DNA of 64,000 nt from Flavobacterium psychrophilum (lineage in GTDB: Bacteria > Bacteroidota > Bacteroidia > Flavobacteriales > Flavobacteriaceae): NCBI GenBank assembly GCA_945879625.1, contig CAMCVA010000002.1, positions 124,001 to 188,000 of the forward strand, written 5' to 3'. Position 1 is the stretch's first letter, and every line of letters starts with the position of its first letter. The notes beneath the pieces were generated by a model. The model had not been told where the DNA came from, ran no database searches, and worked only from the letters and a program-made list of their open reading frames with translations. Both the position numbers and the translations under genes were made by a program. Positions 27,223-35,502 of the stretch are shown here, piece after piece.

Positions 27223-29316
27223 ATGCAATCGATACAAGTCGCGTTAATTGGCAATCCCAACACCGGAAAAACTTCGGTGTTTAACCAATTAACAGGACTC
27301 AAACAACAGGTGGGTAATTACCCCGGCATTACGGTTGAGAAAAAAGTAGGGCAGTGCGTTTTGTCTGAAACCTGTTTGGCAAACGTACTTGATTTGCCGG
27401 GAACCTATAGCTTAAACGCCAGTTCTATTGATGAAAATGTAGTTATTGAGATGTTGCTCAACAAAAAAGACCCAAATTTCCCGGATGTAATTGCTGTAAT
27501 TACTGATGTCGAAAATTTGAAACGCAATTTGTTGCTGTTCACCCAAATTAAAGACTTAGAACTCCCTACGGTTTTGGTAATTAACATGGCCGACAGAATG
27601 GTGCCCAAAGGCATCACCTTGGACATTCCCTACTTGGAAGCGCAGTTGCAAACCAAGATTGTGCTCGTGAGTTCCAGAAAACGTACCGGAATTGCCGAAT
27701 TAAAAAATGTATTGGCCAATTACCGCGATTTGTCGCTAACACCTTGCCTCAATGCCTCCAGTATAGACGAAGCCTATTTTAGTCAATTGCGCAAAGCATT
27801 TCCAAAACAGTTGCTGTATAAATTGTGGTTGGTGATAACCCAAGACGTAAATTTCTTGAACTTAGAACGCAAAGAATTACCCAATTCTTTTACCAAATCC
27901 CACGCCGATTTAAAGCGTTTGCAACAAAAGGAAACCATCAAACGCTACCAGTTTATCAACGATATTTTAAAGCAAGGGTTGATAGTAAATTCAAGCTTAG
28001 CCACCGATTACCGCTCCAAACTCGATCGTATTTTAATGCATCCGTTTTGGGGATATGTGATCTTTTTTGGCGTACTCTTTTTAATCTTTCAATCCATATT
28101 TGATTGGTCGCGCGTGCCGATGAACTGGATTGACACGGCCTTTGCCAACCTGAGTAGTTTTACTAGTACGCAGTTGCAACCGGGCATGTTTAATGATTTG
28201 TTGTCGCAAGGAATTATTCCAGGTATCGGGGGCATTTTGTTATTTATTCCGCAAATTGCCTTTTTGTTTTTGTTTATCTCCCTACTTGAAGAGAGCGGGT
28301 ACATGAGCCGCGTGGTGTTTTTAATGGATAAAATCATGCGCCGATATGGTCTTTCGGGCAAAAGTGTCGTGCCGCTCATTTCGGGGACGGCCTGTGCAAT
28401 TCCCGCCATTATGGCCACCCGAAACATCGAAAGTTGGAAAGAACGCTTGCTGGTTATCTTGGTCACGCCATTTGTAACCTGTTCGGCCCGCTTGCCGGTC
28501 TATGCCATCATTATAGCGGTGGTTATTCCCGACACCTATTTGCTTGGAGTAGTGCATTTGCAGGGCTTGGTATTTTTATTTTTGTATATCTTGGGATTTG
28601 CCAGCGCGATTATTTCGGCTTGGTTGCTCAATAAAGTATTGCGCATCTCAAACAAAACCTATTTTGTGGTGGAGATGCCCAATTATAAAGTGCCGCTGTT
28701 TAAAAATGTTTACATCAACGTAATCGAAAAAACAAAAGCCTTTTTGTTTGGTGCCGGAAAAATAATCTTGGCCCTTTCGATCATCTTGTGGTTTTTGGCT
28801 TCCTTCGGACCGGGAGACGATTTTAAAAATGCCGAAGCCAATGTAGTGGCACAGCACCAAAATCTAACCGTAAACAGCTCGGCCTACAAAAACATTTTGG
28901 CCACTTATAAATTAGAAAACTCCTATATTGGCCTCATGGGAAAATCTATTGAGCCGGTTATTTCTCCGCTGGGGTATGATTGGAAAATTGGGATTGCAAT
29001 TATTAGTTCGTTTGCTGCCCGAGAAGTTTTTGTGGGCACCTTGGCTACCATTTATAGTGTGGGCGAATCCGAAAGCAACAGCACCATTGTAAACAAAATG
29101 AAAGCCGATAAAGACATCCGAACCGGCATACATACCTTCCGATTTTCTTCTGGTATTTCGCTGTTGTTGTTTTATGTATTTGCCATGCAATGCATCAGTA
29201 CGTTAGCCATCACCCGGAAAGAAACCAACAGTTATTATTGGCCCCTGGCGCAACTGGTTTTCATGACCGGTTTGGCCTATTTAGTGGCATTTCTAACCTA
29301 TCAATTTCTGAATTAA
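27223..29316 (+). CDS. feoB: ferrous iron transporter B
   Basis: 697 residues. N-terminal GTPase: G1 GNPNTGKTSVFN, G2/G3 region GNYPGITVEKK and LDLPGTYSLN, and NMADRM in the G4 place (NxxD). A helical linker is followed by the membrane core with two Gate repeats, including SGTACAIPAIMATR and the second repeat near FAAREVFVGTLATIYSV. It takes up Fe2+. The gene is 697 aa, slightly shorter than E. coli FeoB. Its stop overlaps the next small gene by one base. Confidence 0.96.
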   Translation: MQSIQVALIGNPNTGKTSVFNQLTGLKQQVGNYPGITVEKKVGQCVLSETCLANVLDLPGTYSLNASSIDENVVIEMLLNKKDPNFPDVIAVITDVENLKRNLLLFTQIKDLELPTVLVINMADRMVPKGITLDIPYLEAQLQTKIVLVSSRKRTGIAELKNVLANYRDLSLTPCLNASSIDEAYFSQLRKAFPKQLLYKLWLVITQDVNFLNLERKELPNSFTKSHADLKRLQQKETIKRYQFINDILKQGLIVNSSLATDYRSKLDRILMHPFWGYVIFFGVLFLIFQSIFDWSRVPMNWIDTAFANLSSFTSTQLQPGMFNDLLSQGIIPGIGGILLFIPQIAFLFLFISLLEESGYMSRVVFLMDKIMRRYGLSGKSVVPLISGTACAIPAIMATRNIESWKERLLVILVTPFVTCSARLPVYAIIIAVVIPDTYLLGVVHLQGLVFLFLYILGFASAIISAWLLNKVLRISNKTYFVVEMPNYKVPLFKNVYINVIEKTKAFLFGAGKIILALSIILWFLASFGPGDDFKNAEANVVAQHQNLTVNSSAYKNILATYKLENSYIGLMGKSIEPVISPLGYDWKIGIAIISSFAAREVFVGTLATIYSVGESESNSTIVNKMKADKDIRTGIHTFRFSSGISLLLFYVFAMQCISTLAITRKETNSYYWPLAQLVFMTGLAYLVAFLTYQFLN

Positions 29317-29438
29317 TGGTACAAATTCTCCTTTCAATTGCCTTGTTGGTAGCGGCCTTGTGGTATGTAATTCGCAAGTTTTGGCCCAGTAAAAAATCAA
29401 ACCAATCGTGCGGTTCAGATTCCTGCGGTTGCCACTAA
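29316..29438 (+). CDS. FeoB-associated Cys-rich small membrane protein
   Basis: 40 residues, starting in the ATG that overlaps the feoB stop codon (TAATG). It has one membrane span (VQILLSIALLVAALWYVI), a basic turn RKFWPSKKS and a Cys-rich tail SCGSDSCGCH. This is the form of the FeoB-associated Cys-rich proteins that follow feoB in many bacteria; the cysteines may bind or hand over ferrous iron. Its last 4 nt overlap the convergent ZIP gene. It is too short for ordinary gene-length cut-offs. Confidence 0.85.
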   Translation: MVQILLSIALLVAALWYVIRKFWPSKKSNQSCGSDSCGCH

Positions 29439-30253
29439 CCTAATGCCACATCGAGTACCATCATTACAATAAAACCGCCAATAAATCCCAGTGTTGCAAT
29501 GTCGGTGTTTTTGTCTTGTTGGGTTTCGGGAATCACTTCTTCAACCACCACAAAAATCATGGCTCCTGCAGCAAATGCTAAGGCATAGGGCAAAATAGGC
29601 GTAAAAAAGGTCACGGCAACTGCACCCACAACCGCCGCAATGGGCTCAACTAAGGCCGACGATTGCCCATACATGAAACTTTTCCATCGACTCATGCCCA
29701 TGCGTCTTAGTGGCATCGCTACCGCAATTCCTTCGGGAAAATTTTGAATTCCAATTCCAATGGCCAAGGTTACCGCACCGGCAATAGAGGCTTCAGGAAT
29801 TCCGGCGGCCACACCACCAAAGAGTACGCCTACTGCCAATCCTTCGGGAATGTTGTGCAGAGTTATAGCCAAAACTAGCAGTGTTGTGCGTTGCCAAGGT
29901 GATTTTACACCTTCTGTTTCTTTAAAATTGATGTGTAAATGAGGAAGAACTTTATCTAAACCAAAAATAAATAAAGCGCCCAAGGCAAATCCAACGGATG
30001 CCGGAATGACTTTGTCAAATCCTTCGCCTTTACTCATTTCAATGGCAGGCGCGAGCAAACTCCAAAAGCTGGCTGCAATCATCACACCACCTGTAAATCC
30101 GAGCATTCCGTCTAAGACTACTCGGTTCATGTTCTTGAAAAAGAAAACAAATGAAGCGCCAAACGCCGTTAAAAACCAGGTGAATAAGGTGGCGTAAAAA
30201 GCAGCTAAAATTGGGTCAATGCTTTCGAAATAATTTAAAACCGTTTCAAACAT
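29435..30253 (-). CDS. ZIP family divalent metal transporter
   Basis: 272 residues, eight predicted membrane spans. The metal-binding helices are visible: LHNIPEGLAVGVLFGG (TM4) and IGIQNFPEGIAVAMPLRR (TM5), followed by the acidic SALVEPIAAVVG and VVEEVIPE. The short His-containing loop is around PHLHINFKETEG. It is in the ZupT/GufA-like branch and may import zinc, iron or manganese. It starts 2 nt after the DtxR-family regulator gene, so they form an operon. Confidence 0.92.
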   Translation of the reverse strand: MFETVLNYFESIDPILAAFYATLFTWFLTAFGASFVFFFKNMNRVVLDGMLGFTGGVMIAASFWSLLAPAIEMSKGEGFDKVIPASVGFALGALFIFGLDKVLPHLHINFKETEGVKSPWQRTTLLVLAITLHNIPEGLAVGVLFGGVAAGIPEASIAGAVTLAIGIGIQNFPEGIAVAMPLRRMGMSRWKSFMYGQSSALVEPIAAVVGAVAVTFFTPILPYALAFAAGAMIFVVVEEVIPETQQDKNTDIATLGFIGGFIVMMVLDVALG

Positions 30254-30255
30254 AA

Positions 30256-30903
30256 TTATTGTATGTATAAGTTAGTGGCTATTTTATTTGAAATAGAAAT
30301 GAATTGACTATTCAAAAAAACAGAAATTGAGCTATCAAACTTTTCAATCTCTATAACTTCTATGTGTGTGCCTAATGCTATTTTGTGCTTATCCAAGTAT
30401 TTCAAAAAATCCGATGACGAATCTTTTACTCCAACACAAACATACTTTTGTCCAATTTTTGCTTCCGACAATAAGAGTTTGTTCATTTTTTTAACATCTC
30501 CCAACTCGTTTGGTATTGGGTCGCCGTGTGGATCATACTCTGGAAATCCCAAAAACGCATCAAGTTTGTTTATCAGTATATCCGATTTGATGTGTTCCAA
30601 TTCTTCGGCAATTTCATGCACTTCATCCCAAGAGAAATGGAGTTTATCAACTAAAAAAACCTCCCACAACCGATGCTTTCGTACAATCATTTTCGCAGCA
30701 AAAAATCCTTTTTCTGTCAAGCTAACACCTTGGTATTTTTGATAACTGACTAAGTTTTTATCGGCTAGTTTTTTCAACATATCAGTAACCGAAGACGCCT
30801 TAGTCTCTATCATGCTGGCTATGGCATTGGTGTTTATGCCTTTTGGCGATGCGCCCGACAAGTGATAAATTACTTTAATATAATTTTCTTCAGAATTCGT
30901 CAT
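30256..30903 (-). CDS. DtxR/MntR family metal-dependent transcriptional regulator
   Basis: 215 residues. An N-terminal winged helix (NYIKVIYHLSG, NAIASMIETKASSVTDMLKKL, GVSLTEKGFFAA), the dimerisation/metal domain with HRLWEVFL, HEIAEELEHIKS and the PHGDPIPNE block, and a C-terminal FeoA/SH3-like domain (~145-215). With Fe2+ or Mn2+ bound, such proteins repress uptake genes. It is co-transcribed with the ZIP transporter and divergent from the outer-membrane protein/crtY unit; a candidate operator lies between (30957-30972). Confidence 0.92.
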   Translation of the reverse strand: MTNSEENYIKVIYHLSGASPKGINTNAIASMIETKASSVTDMLKKLADKNLVSYQKYQGVSLTEKGFFAAKMIVRKHRLWEVFLVDKLHFSWDEVHEIAEELEHIKSDILINKLDAFLGFPEYDPHGDPIPNELGDVKKMNKLLLSEAKIGQKYVCVGVKDSSSDFLKYLDKHKIALGTHIEVIEIEKFDSSISVFLNSQFISISNKIATNLYIQ

Positions 30904-30919
30904 AATTGAAAATAGTACT

Positions 30920-30949
30920 CAAAAATAGAAAACATTTACTTACAGCCAA
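30920..30949 (-). promoter_or_regulatory. promoter of the dtxR-ZIP operon, TTG-N19-TATTTTTG
   Basis: On the minus strand TATTTTTG (30927 down to 30920) is preceded by TTG (30949 to 30947) with 19 nt between, matching the flavobacterial consensus. It lies 17 nt before the regulator's ATG. Confidence 0.65.
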
Positions 30950-30956
30950 TTATTTT

Positions 30957-30972
30957 TTTAGATTTGTCTAAA
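30957..30972. promoter_or_regulatory. candidate DtxR-family operator overlapping a -7 element
   Basis: TTTAGATTTGTCTAAA has perfect 6-bp inverted arms (TTTAGA/TCTAAA) around TTTG. The arms resemble the TTAG..CTAA half-sites of DtxR/IdeR boxes. TAGATTTG at 30959-30966, inside the palindrome, is a full TAnnTTTG -7 element for the rightward gene starting at 30981. Binding here would block that promoter. Experimental support is absent. Confidence 0.55.
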
Positions 30973-30980
30973 TTTTAACT

Positions 30981-31724
30981 ATGAAAACAAAAACTTTATT
31001 CATTTGCCTGTTATTTACCACGTGTTTGTACGCGCAAAATATGGAGCCCATTCAAACTGATAGACCAGACCAGACAGAAACACCATCCTTAGTTCCTACA
31101 GGAATGTTTCAGGTAGAAACTGGATTTTCCCTTCAAAACAATGATGCGCATTCTCAAACACTCACCTTGCCTTCTACCTTGTGGAAATACGGTGTTAACG
31201 AAAATTTTGAACTTCGATTAATTTCGGAATTTGACATTGAAAAACAGTATGATCTTGAAAGTTCCGGATTAAATCCAATCTTAATTGGCTGCAAAATAAA
31301 AATTGCTGAAGAAAAAGGAATTATCCCAAAGACATCTTTTATTGCACATATGTCATTGCCAAACGCAGCTACAACAAACCGAAAAACTGATTTTTTTGCA
31401 CCAGAATTTCGATTTGTAATGCAACATACAGTAACAGAAAAAATGAGTTTCAGTTATAATTTGGGCGCTGAATGGAATGGTTTTACTGCTGAACCCACCT
31501 TTATTTACACCCTTGCAACAGGGTACACCCTATCGAATAAATTTGGGAGTTATATCGAATTATTTGGATTTATCCCACAGATTGAAAAACCAATGCATAG
31601 TTTTGACGGTGGAATCACGTATTTGATAAACGATGATTTTATGTTAGATTTGTCGTCAGGCATTGGAATCTCTAAAACTGCTCCAATTAATTATATTGCT
31701 TTCGGATTTTCATTCAGGATTTAA
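30981..31724 (+). CDS. outer-membrane beta-barrel protein, transporter family (phenol MetA-pathway type)
   Basis: 247 residues. Signal peptide 1-18 (ending CLYAQ), then IQTDRPDQTETPSLVPTGMF, the typical opening of this barrel family, and alternating beta strands to the C-terminal aromatic/hydrophobic strand FGFSFRI. The family name (phenol degradation MetA-like) implies no substrate. Its promoter overlaps the putative metal-regulated operator, so it may take part in metal uptake. The stop overlaps the start of crtY by one base. Confidence 0.8.
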   Translation: MKTKTLFICLLFTTCLYAQNMEPIQTDRPDQTETPSLVPTGMFQVETGFSLQNNDAHSQTLTLPSTLWKYGVNENFELRLISEFDIEKQYDLESSGLNPILIGCKIKIAEEKGIIPKTSFIAHMSLPNAATTNRKTDFFAPEFRFVMQHTVTEKMSFSYNLGAEWNGFTAEPTFIYTLATGYTLSNKFGSYIELFGFIPQIEKPMHSFDGGITYLINDDFMLDLSSGIGISKTAPINYIAFGFSFRI

Positions 31725-32866
31725 TGCAACACTACAACTATATTTTTACGGGTTCAGGTTTATCGGCGTTGATGACGGTGTATCAACTAATCTTATCTGG
31801 AAAATGTAAGGACAAAACCATTTTACTACTGGACGAAAACCCAAAAAAGTCGAATGATCGAACCTGGTGTTTTTGGGACCAGGCTGATACGTTTGCTGAA
31901 ATCGCCTCGCACAATTGGCATTCCATTCGGTTTACCAATTCCAAGTTTACCAGAGAAATGGACATCGTTCCCTTCCAATACCGTCAAATTCGCAGTAAAG
32001 ATTTTTATGCGTTTGTATTTGATTTGATTTCCCAACACAGTCAAGTTCACGTCTTGCAAGAAAAAGTAATCTCCATTACCGAAATGCAGTCAGGTGCTCT
32101 TGTACAGACAGATTTCAATCAATACCAAGGTCAGCTGGTTTTCAATTCGATTTTAGATTGGAAAATAATGCAGCAGCAATCCAAGTATCCACTTTTGCAA
32201 CAGCATTTTGTGGGTTGGTTTATACAATCGAAAGAAGCTGTTTTCAATCCCGAACAGGCCATCTTCATGGATTTTTCTGTCGAGCAAAAAGGAAACACAC
32301 GATTTATGTATGTACTTCCTACTTCTTCAAATGAAGCTTTAGTAGAATATACCTTGTTTTCAAAAGATCTTTTACCCAAAGAAGAATATGAATCTGAAAT
32401 TCAAAAGTACATTCAAAAATTAGGAATTACAGACTATAAAATCGTTGAACGAGAACAAGGAAATATACCGATGACCTCGTATCCATTTTGGAAACACAAT
32501 ACTAAAAACTGCATCAACATTGGTTCTGCTGGCGGTTGGACCAAAGCCAGCACCGGATTTACCTTTAAAAATACCACCAAAAAAGCCAAGCAATTGGCTG
32601 ATTATTTGGAACACAAAACGCCCAAGCCTTTTCAATTTCAACGCAAATTTTGGCTTTATGATTTGTTGTTGTTGGATATACTTCACGACAACAACGCACA
32701 AGGCAGCCGCATTTTTTCTAGCATTTTTTCTAGCGCCAATCCCCAATTGATTTTGCGATTTTTAGACGAAGAAACCACTATTTGGGAAGATTTGCAACTC
32801 ATTTGGCATTGCCCCAAACGCTTGTTTGTGCGGGCAATATTAAAACGTATTTTGAGGGTGTTCTAG
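31724..32866 (+). CDS. crtY: lycopene cyclase (CrtY-type flavoprotein)
   Basis: 380 residues. The FAD-binding start is YIFTGSGLSALMTVYQL with LLLDENPKK; then NDRTWCFWDQ, FMYVLPTSSNEALVEYT, EREQGNIPMTSYPFW and GSAGGWTKASTGFTF, in the order found in lycopene beta-cyclases. It would close the ends of lycopene to form beta-carotene, a zeaxanthin precursor, at the membrane. No other crt genes are in the window. It is coupled by TAATG to the outer-membrane protein gene and thus under the same putative metal-responsive promoter, which is unexpected. It converges on the next gene with a one-base gap. Confidence 0.88.
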   Translation: MQHYNYIFTGSGLSALMTVYQLILSGKCKDKTILLLDENPKKSNDRTWCFWDQADTFAEIASHNWHSIRFTNSKFTREMDIVPFQYRQIRSKDFYAFVFDLISQHSQVHVLQEKVISITEMQSGALVQTDFNQYQGQLVFNSILDWKIMQQQSKYPLLQQHFVGWFIQSKEAVFNPEQAIFMDFSVEQKGNTRFMYVLPTSSNEALVEYTLFSKDLLPKEEYESEIQKYIQKLGITDYKIVEREQGNIPMTSYPFWKHNTKNCINIGSAGGWTKASTGFTFKNTTKKAKQLADYLEHKTPKPFQFQRKFWLYDLLLLDILHDNNAQGSRIFSSIFSSANPQLILRFLDEETTIWEDLQLIWHCPKRLFVRAILKRILRVF

Positions 32867-32867
32867 A

Positions 32868-34307
32868 CTAAAAAAACCAACTTGCTACCGCAATCGCAGT
32901 CAACACACAGATAAGATCAATTAGCAACATGGCGCCCAAAGTGTAGCGCGTATTTTTTACATTAATCGAACCAAAATACACCGCAATCACGTAAAAAGTC
33001 GTTTCGGCACTGCATTGAAAAATACAACTCAAGCGACCGGTAAACGAATCCGGACCAAATTGGCGCATGGCATCAATCATAAAGCCGCGTGATCCGCCCG
33101 AACTAAACGGACGCAGCATGGCTACCGGAAGCGAATCGGTGATTTGTTTGCTCACGCCAATGTGCGAAAACACAAACGAAAGTCCCTGGCTGAGGAGCTC
33201 AAACAAACCGCTGTTTCTAAAGAACGAGATGGCCACCAACATCCCCAACACATAAGGAAAAATGGTCACTCCTGTTTTTAATCCGTTGTTGGCACCGGTA
33301 ACAAAGGCGTCAAAAATGGTGGTGTTTTTTTCGGTGAATTTGGCTTCGTTTTTCCAAGAAAATAGCAGCGTAAACAAAATAATTCCGATGAGTAGGATGC
33401 TCGATAAATGCGACGTAAAAAGCGTTTTCCCAATTAAATCGAGTTGATTCACATAAAACAAAAACCCGATGATGGCCGCAATTACTGCAAATAAACTGCT
33501 TACCAATGCGGCGCTTTTGAAATTTATTTTTTGTTTGATGCCCACTAACAAAAAGGCGGCAATGGTACCCACAAACGAGGTAATGATGCAGGGCAACATC
33601 ACGTCGGCGGGATTGGTGGCGCTCTCGGCCGCCCGGTAGCCAATAATCGAGGTGGGAATTAAGGTGAGTCCGGCCGCGTGCAAACACATAAACATAATTT
33701 GGGCGTCGCTGGCCTTGTCTTTGTCTGGGTTTAACTCTTGCAAACTTTGCATGGCCTTGAGTCCAAATGGGGTGGCTGCTGAGTCTAAGCCCAAGAAATT
33801 GGCCGCAAAATTCAAGGTCATGTACGAAATCGATTCGTGGTTTTTGGGAATAGTCGGAAACACTTTGGTGAAAATCGGGCTCATTTTTTTAGCCAGTTTT
33901 TCAGCGGCACCCGATTCGATGAGCAGTTGCATCAACCCACAGAAAAACGCCAAATAGGCAATCAAGGGCAAAATCAAATCGAGCAAACTGTTTTTGCACG
34001 TAGGCAACAAGCCGTCTGATTTTTGCACGCCCGAATAGACTTTTACCGTTTGGTTTTTGTACACATAGGTAGTATCGGGATTGGTGGCAATGGCATTGCG
34101 CACAAGGGTTTGATCGGGCGCTTTGGTTATGCTGTCTTGCACAAAAGCAGGCAGTTGGTTCAGGTATTTTTCGGCAATGAGGATGGGTTCGTCTTTTTGT
34201 CCATTGAGGATGTAATCTAAAGTATAGTGCGAGCCACTGGCCAAGCCAATGAGCACAAAGAGAATCGAAGACACTAAAATGGCGAGCCAAAATCTACTGA
34301 GAACCAT
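32868..34307 (-). CDS. SpmA/SpmB-like nucleoside recognition (Gate) domain membrane protein
   Basis: 479 residues. It carries two Gate-type domains in one chain: an N-terminal SpmA-like half with LPLIAYLAFFCGLMQLLIES and NFAANFLGLDSAATPFGLKA, and a C-terminal SpmB-like half with TIFPYVLGMLVAISFFR and MLRPFSSGGSRGFMIDAM. About ten membrane spans. In Bacillus the two are separate spore-maturation proteins; in non-sporing Bacteroidota the fused form is common and the transported compound is unknown. Confidence 0.88.
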   Translation of the reverse strand: MVLSRFWLAILVSSILFVLIGLASGSHYTLDYILNGQKDEPILIAEKYLNQLPAFVQDSITKAPDQTLVRNAIATNPDTTYVYKNQTVKVYSGVQKSDGLLPTCKNSLLDLILPLIAYLAFFCGLMQLLIESGAAEKLAKKMSPIFTKVFPTIPKNHESISYMTLNFAANFLGLDSAATPFGLKAMQSLQELNPDKDKASDAQIMFMCLHAAGLTLIPTSIIGYRAAESATNPADVMLPCIITSFVGTIAAFLLVGIKQKINFKSAALVSSLFAVIAAIIGFLFYVNQLDLIGKTLFTSHLSSILLIGIILFTLLFSWKNEAKFTEKNTTIFDAFVTGANNGLKTGVTIFPYVLGMLVAISFFRNSGLFELLSQGLSFVFSHIGVSKQITDSLPVAMLRPFSSGGSRGFMIDAMRQFGPDSFTGRLSCIFQCSAETTFYVIAVYFGSINVKNTRYTLGAMLLIDLICVLTAIAVASWFF

Positions 34308-34380
34308 ACGCTTGTTTTTGGTAAAAGTAAAAACTTAAACAGATATTTCACAAAACGCCCGAATTATTATTTGCGGCGGC

Positions 34381-35094
34381 TTATACGTGCAAAATTTCTT
34401 CCTCGATTAAGAGGTCTTCCCGTCGAAAGCGCAAAAACAACTGGGCCACCGCAATGGTGTCTTTTTCGCAATAGGTGACAATGCGGTCAATGTCTTTTTC
34501 TACATAATACACCTGGGCCACTTGGCTGCCATCAATGTCGCCTTTGGGCGAGGGAATGCCCAATATTTTGGTGAGTAATTTCAAGGAAGTAAAGTGCTTG
34601 TAATCGCCAAATTTCCACAACTCTAAGGTGTCTAGGTGCGGAATTTCCCAAGGTTTTTTGCCAAATAAATTCAATTTGGCAGGCAAGGCCACTTGGTGAA
34701 TGATCATGCGGCGCGCGATAAAGGGGATGTCAAATTCTTTGGCATTGTGCCCACACAAGAGGTGTTGCGCTTGGCCAAAGTGGTTGTTTAACAGATTGGC
34801 AAAGTCGAGGAGAATTTTTTTCTCTTCGCCAAAAAACGAGGTGACGCGAAAGTTACGGATGTCGCCTTTCAGGGTAAAATAGCCCACCGAAATGCAGACA
34901 ATTTTGCCAAATTCGGCCCAAATGCCGGCGCGTTCGTAAAAGGTTTCGGGGTCAATCTCGTCTTTGCGTTGGTACTGCGTTTTGGTTTCCCAAAGTCCCT
35001 GTAGTTCGGCATCGAGTGTGTGGTAATGTTCGTGTTCGGGGACCGTTTCGATGTCCAGAAACAAAATGTGGTCGAGTCTCAATTTTTCAATCAT
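34381..35094 (-). CDS. 3'-5' exonuclease, DEDD (PolB-like RNase H fold)
   Basis: 237 residues. Exo I is ILFLDIETVPE (Asp and Glu), Exo II is LCGHNAKEFDIPFIARR (Asp), and Exo III is IVTYCEKDTIAVAQLFLRF (Asp). No polymerase domain follows, so this is a stand-alone exonuclease of the type annotated as predicted PolB-like 3'-5' exonuclease. A DNA repair or RNA-processing role is likely. The ATG at 35094 opens directly into MIEKLRLDHILFLDIET. Confidence 0.85.
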   Translation of the reverse strand: MIEKLRLDHILFLDIETVPEHEHYHTLDAELQGLWETKTQYQRKDEIDPETFYERAGIWAEFGKIVCISVGYFTLKGDIRNFRVTSFFGEEKKILLDFANLLNNHFGQAQHLLCGHNAKEFDIPFIARRMIIHQVALPAKLNLFGKKPWEIPHLDTLELWKFGDYKHFTSLKLLTKILGIPSPKGDIDGSQVAQVYYVEKDIDRIVTYCEKDTIAVAQLFLRFRREDLLIEEEILHV

Positions 35095-35461
35095 GGCGTG
35101 TAAATGAGTTAAGGTTAGTATGGGATAAAAATAGGAGTTTTGGTCGAAAGTCGCAAGTCATAAAGTCAAAAGGTCTGGAGTATACTAAGAACGGCTGTTG
35201 GTGAAGAGATGGAAGTGGGAAGTTGGAAGCGGGGAGTTTTGCGAAATATACTAAGAACAGCTGTTAGCTGTAAACTTACAACTTAGTATCACACCCCCAA
35301 CCCTCTCGAGAGGGGAGTTTGCATTGGTTCAGATCATAGACTAAAAGAGGAGAGAGAGACGATTCTTAGAAAGTTAACCGAAAACCGAAACCGCACAACC
35401 GACAACAGAAACCAAAATTTCTATACAAAATCAACGGCTGTTTCCTTAATCTTTATACCCC
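35095..35461. repeat. intergenic DNA with short repeats left of the galactan operon
   Basis: No gene. It holds three heptad runs: GTCNNAA-type at 35143-35175, GGAAGTN at 35211-35236 (three units), and AACCGNN-like at 35374-35412 (irregular). It also holds two words shared with the blocks beside umuDC: ATACTAAGAACGGCTGTT (35181-35198) and its variant after GGGGAGTTTTGCGAA (35231-35270), and ACACCCCCAACCCTCTCGAG followed by AGGGGAGTTT (35291-35320). Confidence 0.75.
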
Positions 35462-35502
35462 ATGAAACTACGCCCAATACACCAAGGTCCTTTGATGGAA
35501 TT
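35449..35502 (+). pseudogene. duplicated 5' end of umuD (truncated remnant)
   Basis: These 54 bases match 41871-41924 at 52 positions (mismatches at the bases after CGCCC and after CCTTTG). They include the leader ATCTTTATACCCC, an ATG at 35462 and the first 13 codons of umuD (MKLRPIHQGPL, then M for L, E). After 35502 similarity stops and the frame runs into the reversed 3' end of the GH2 gene, ending within 28 codons. The GH2 stop codon uses the last two bases of the repeat. The remnant encodes no UmuD function. Confidence 0.85.
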
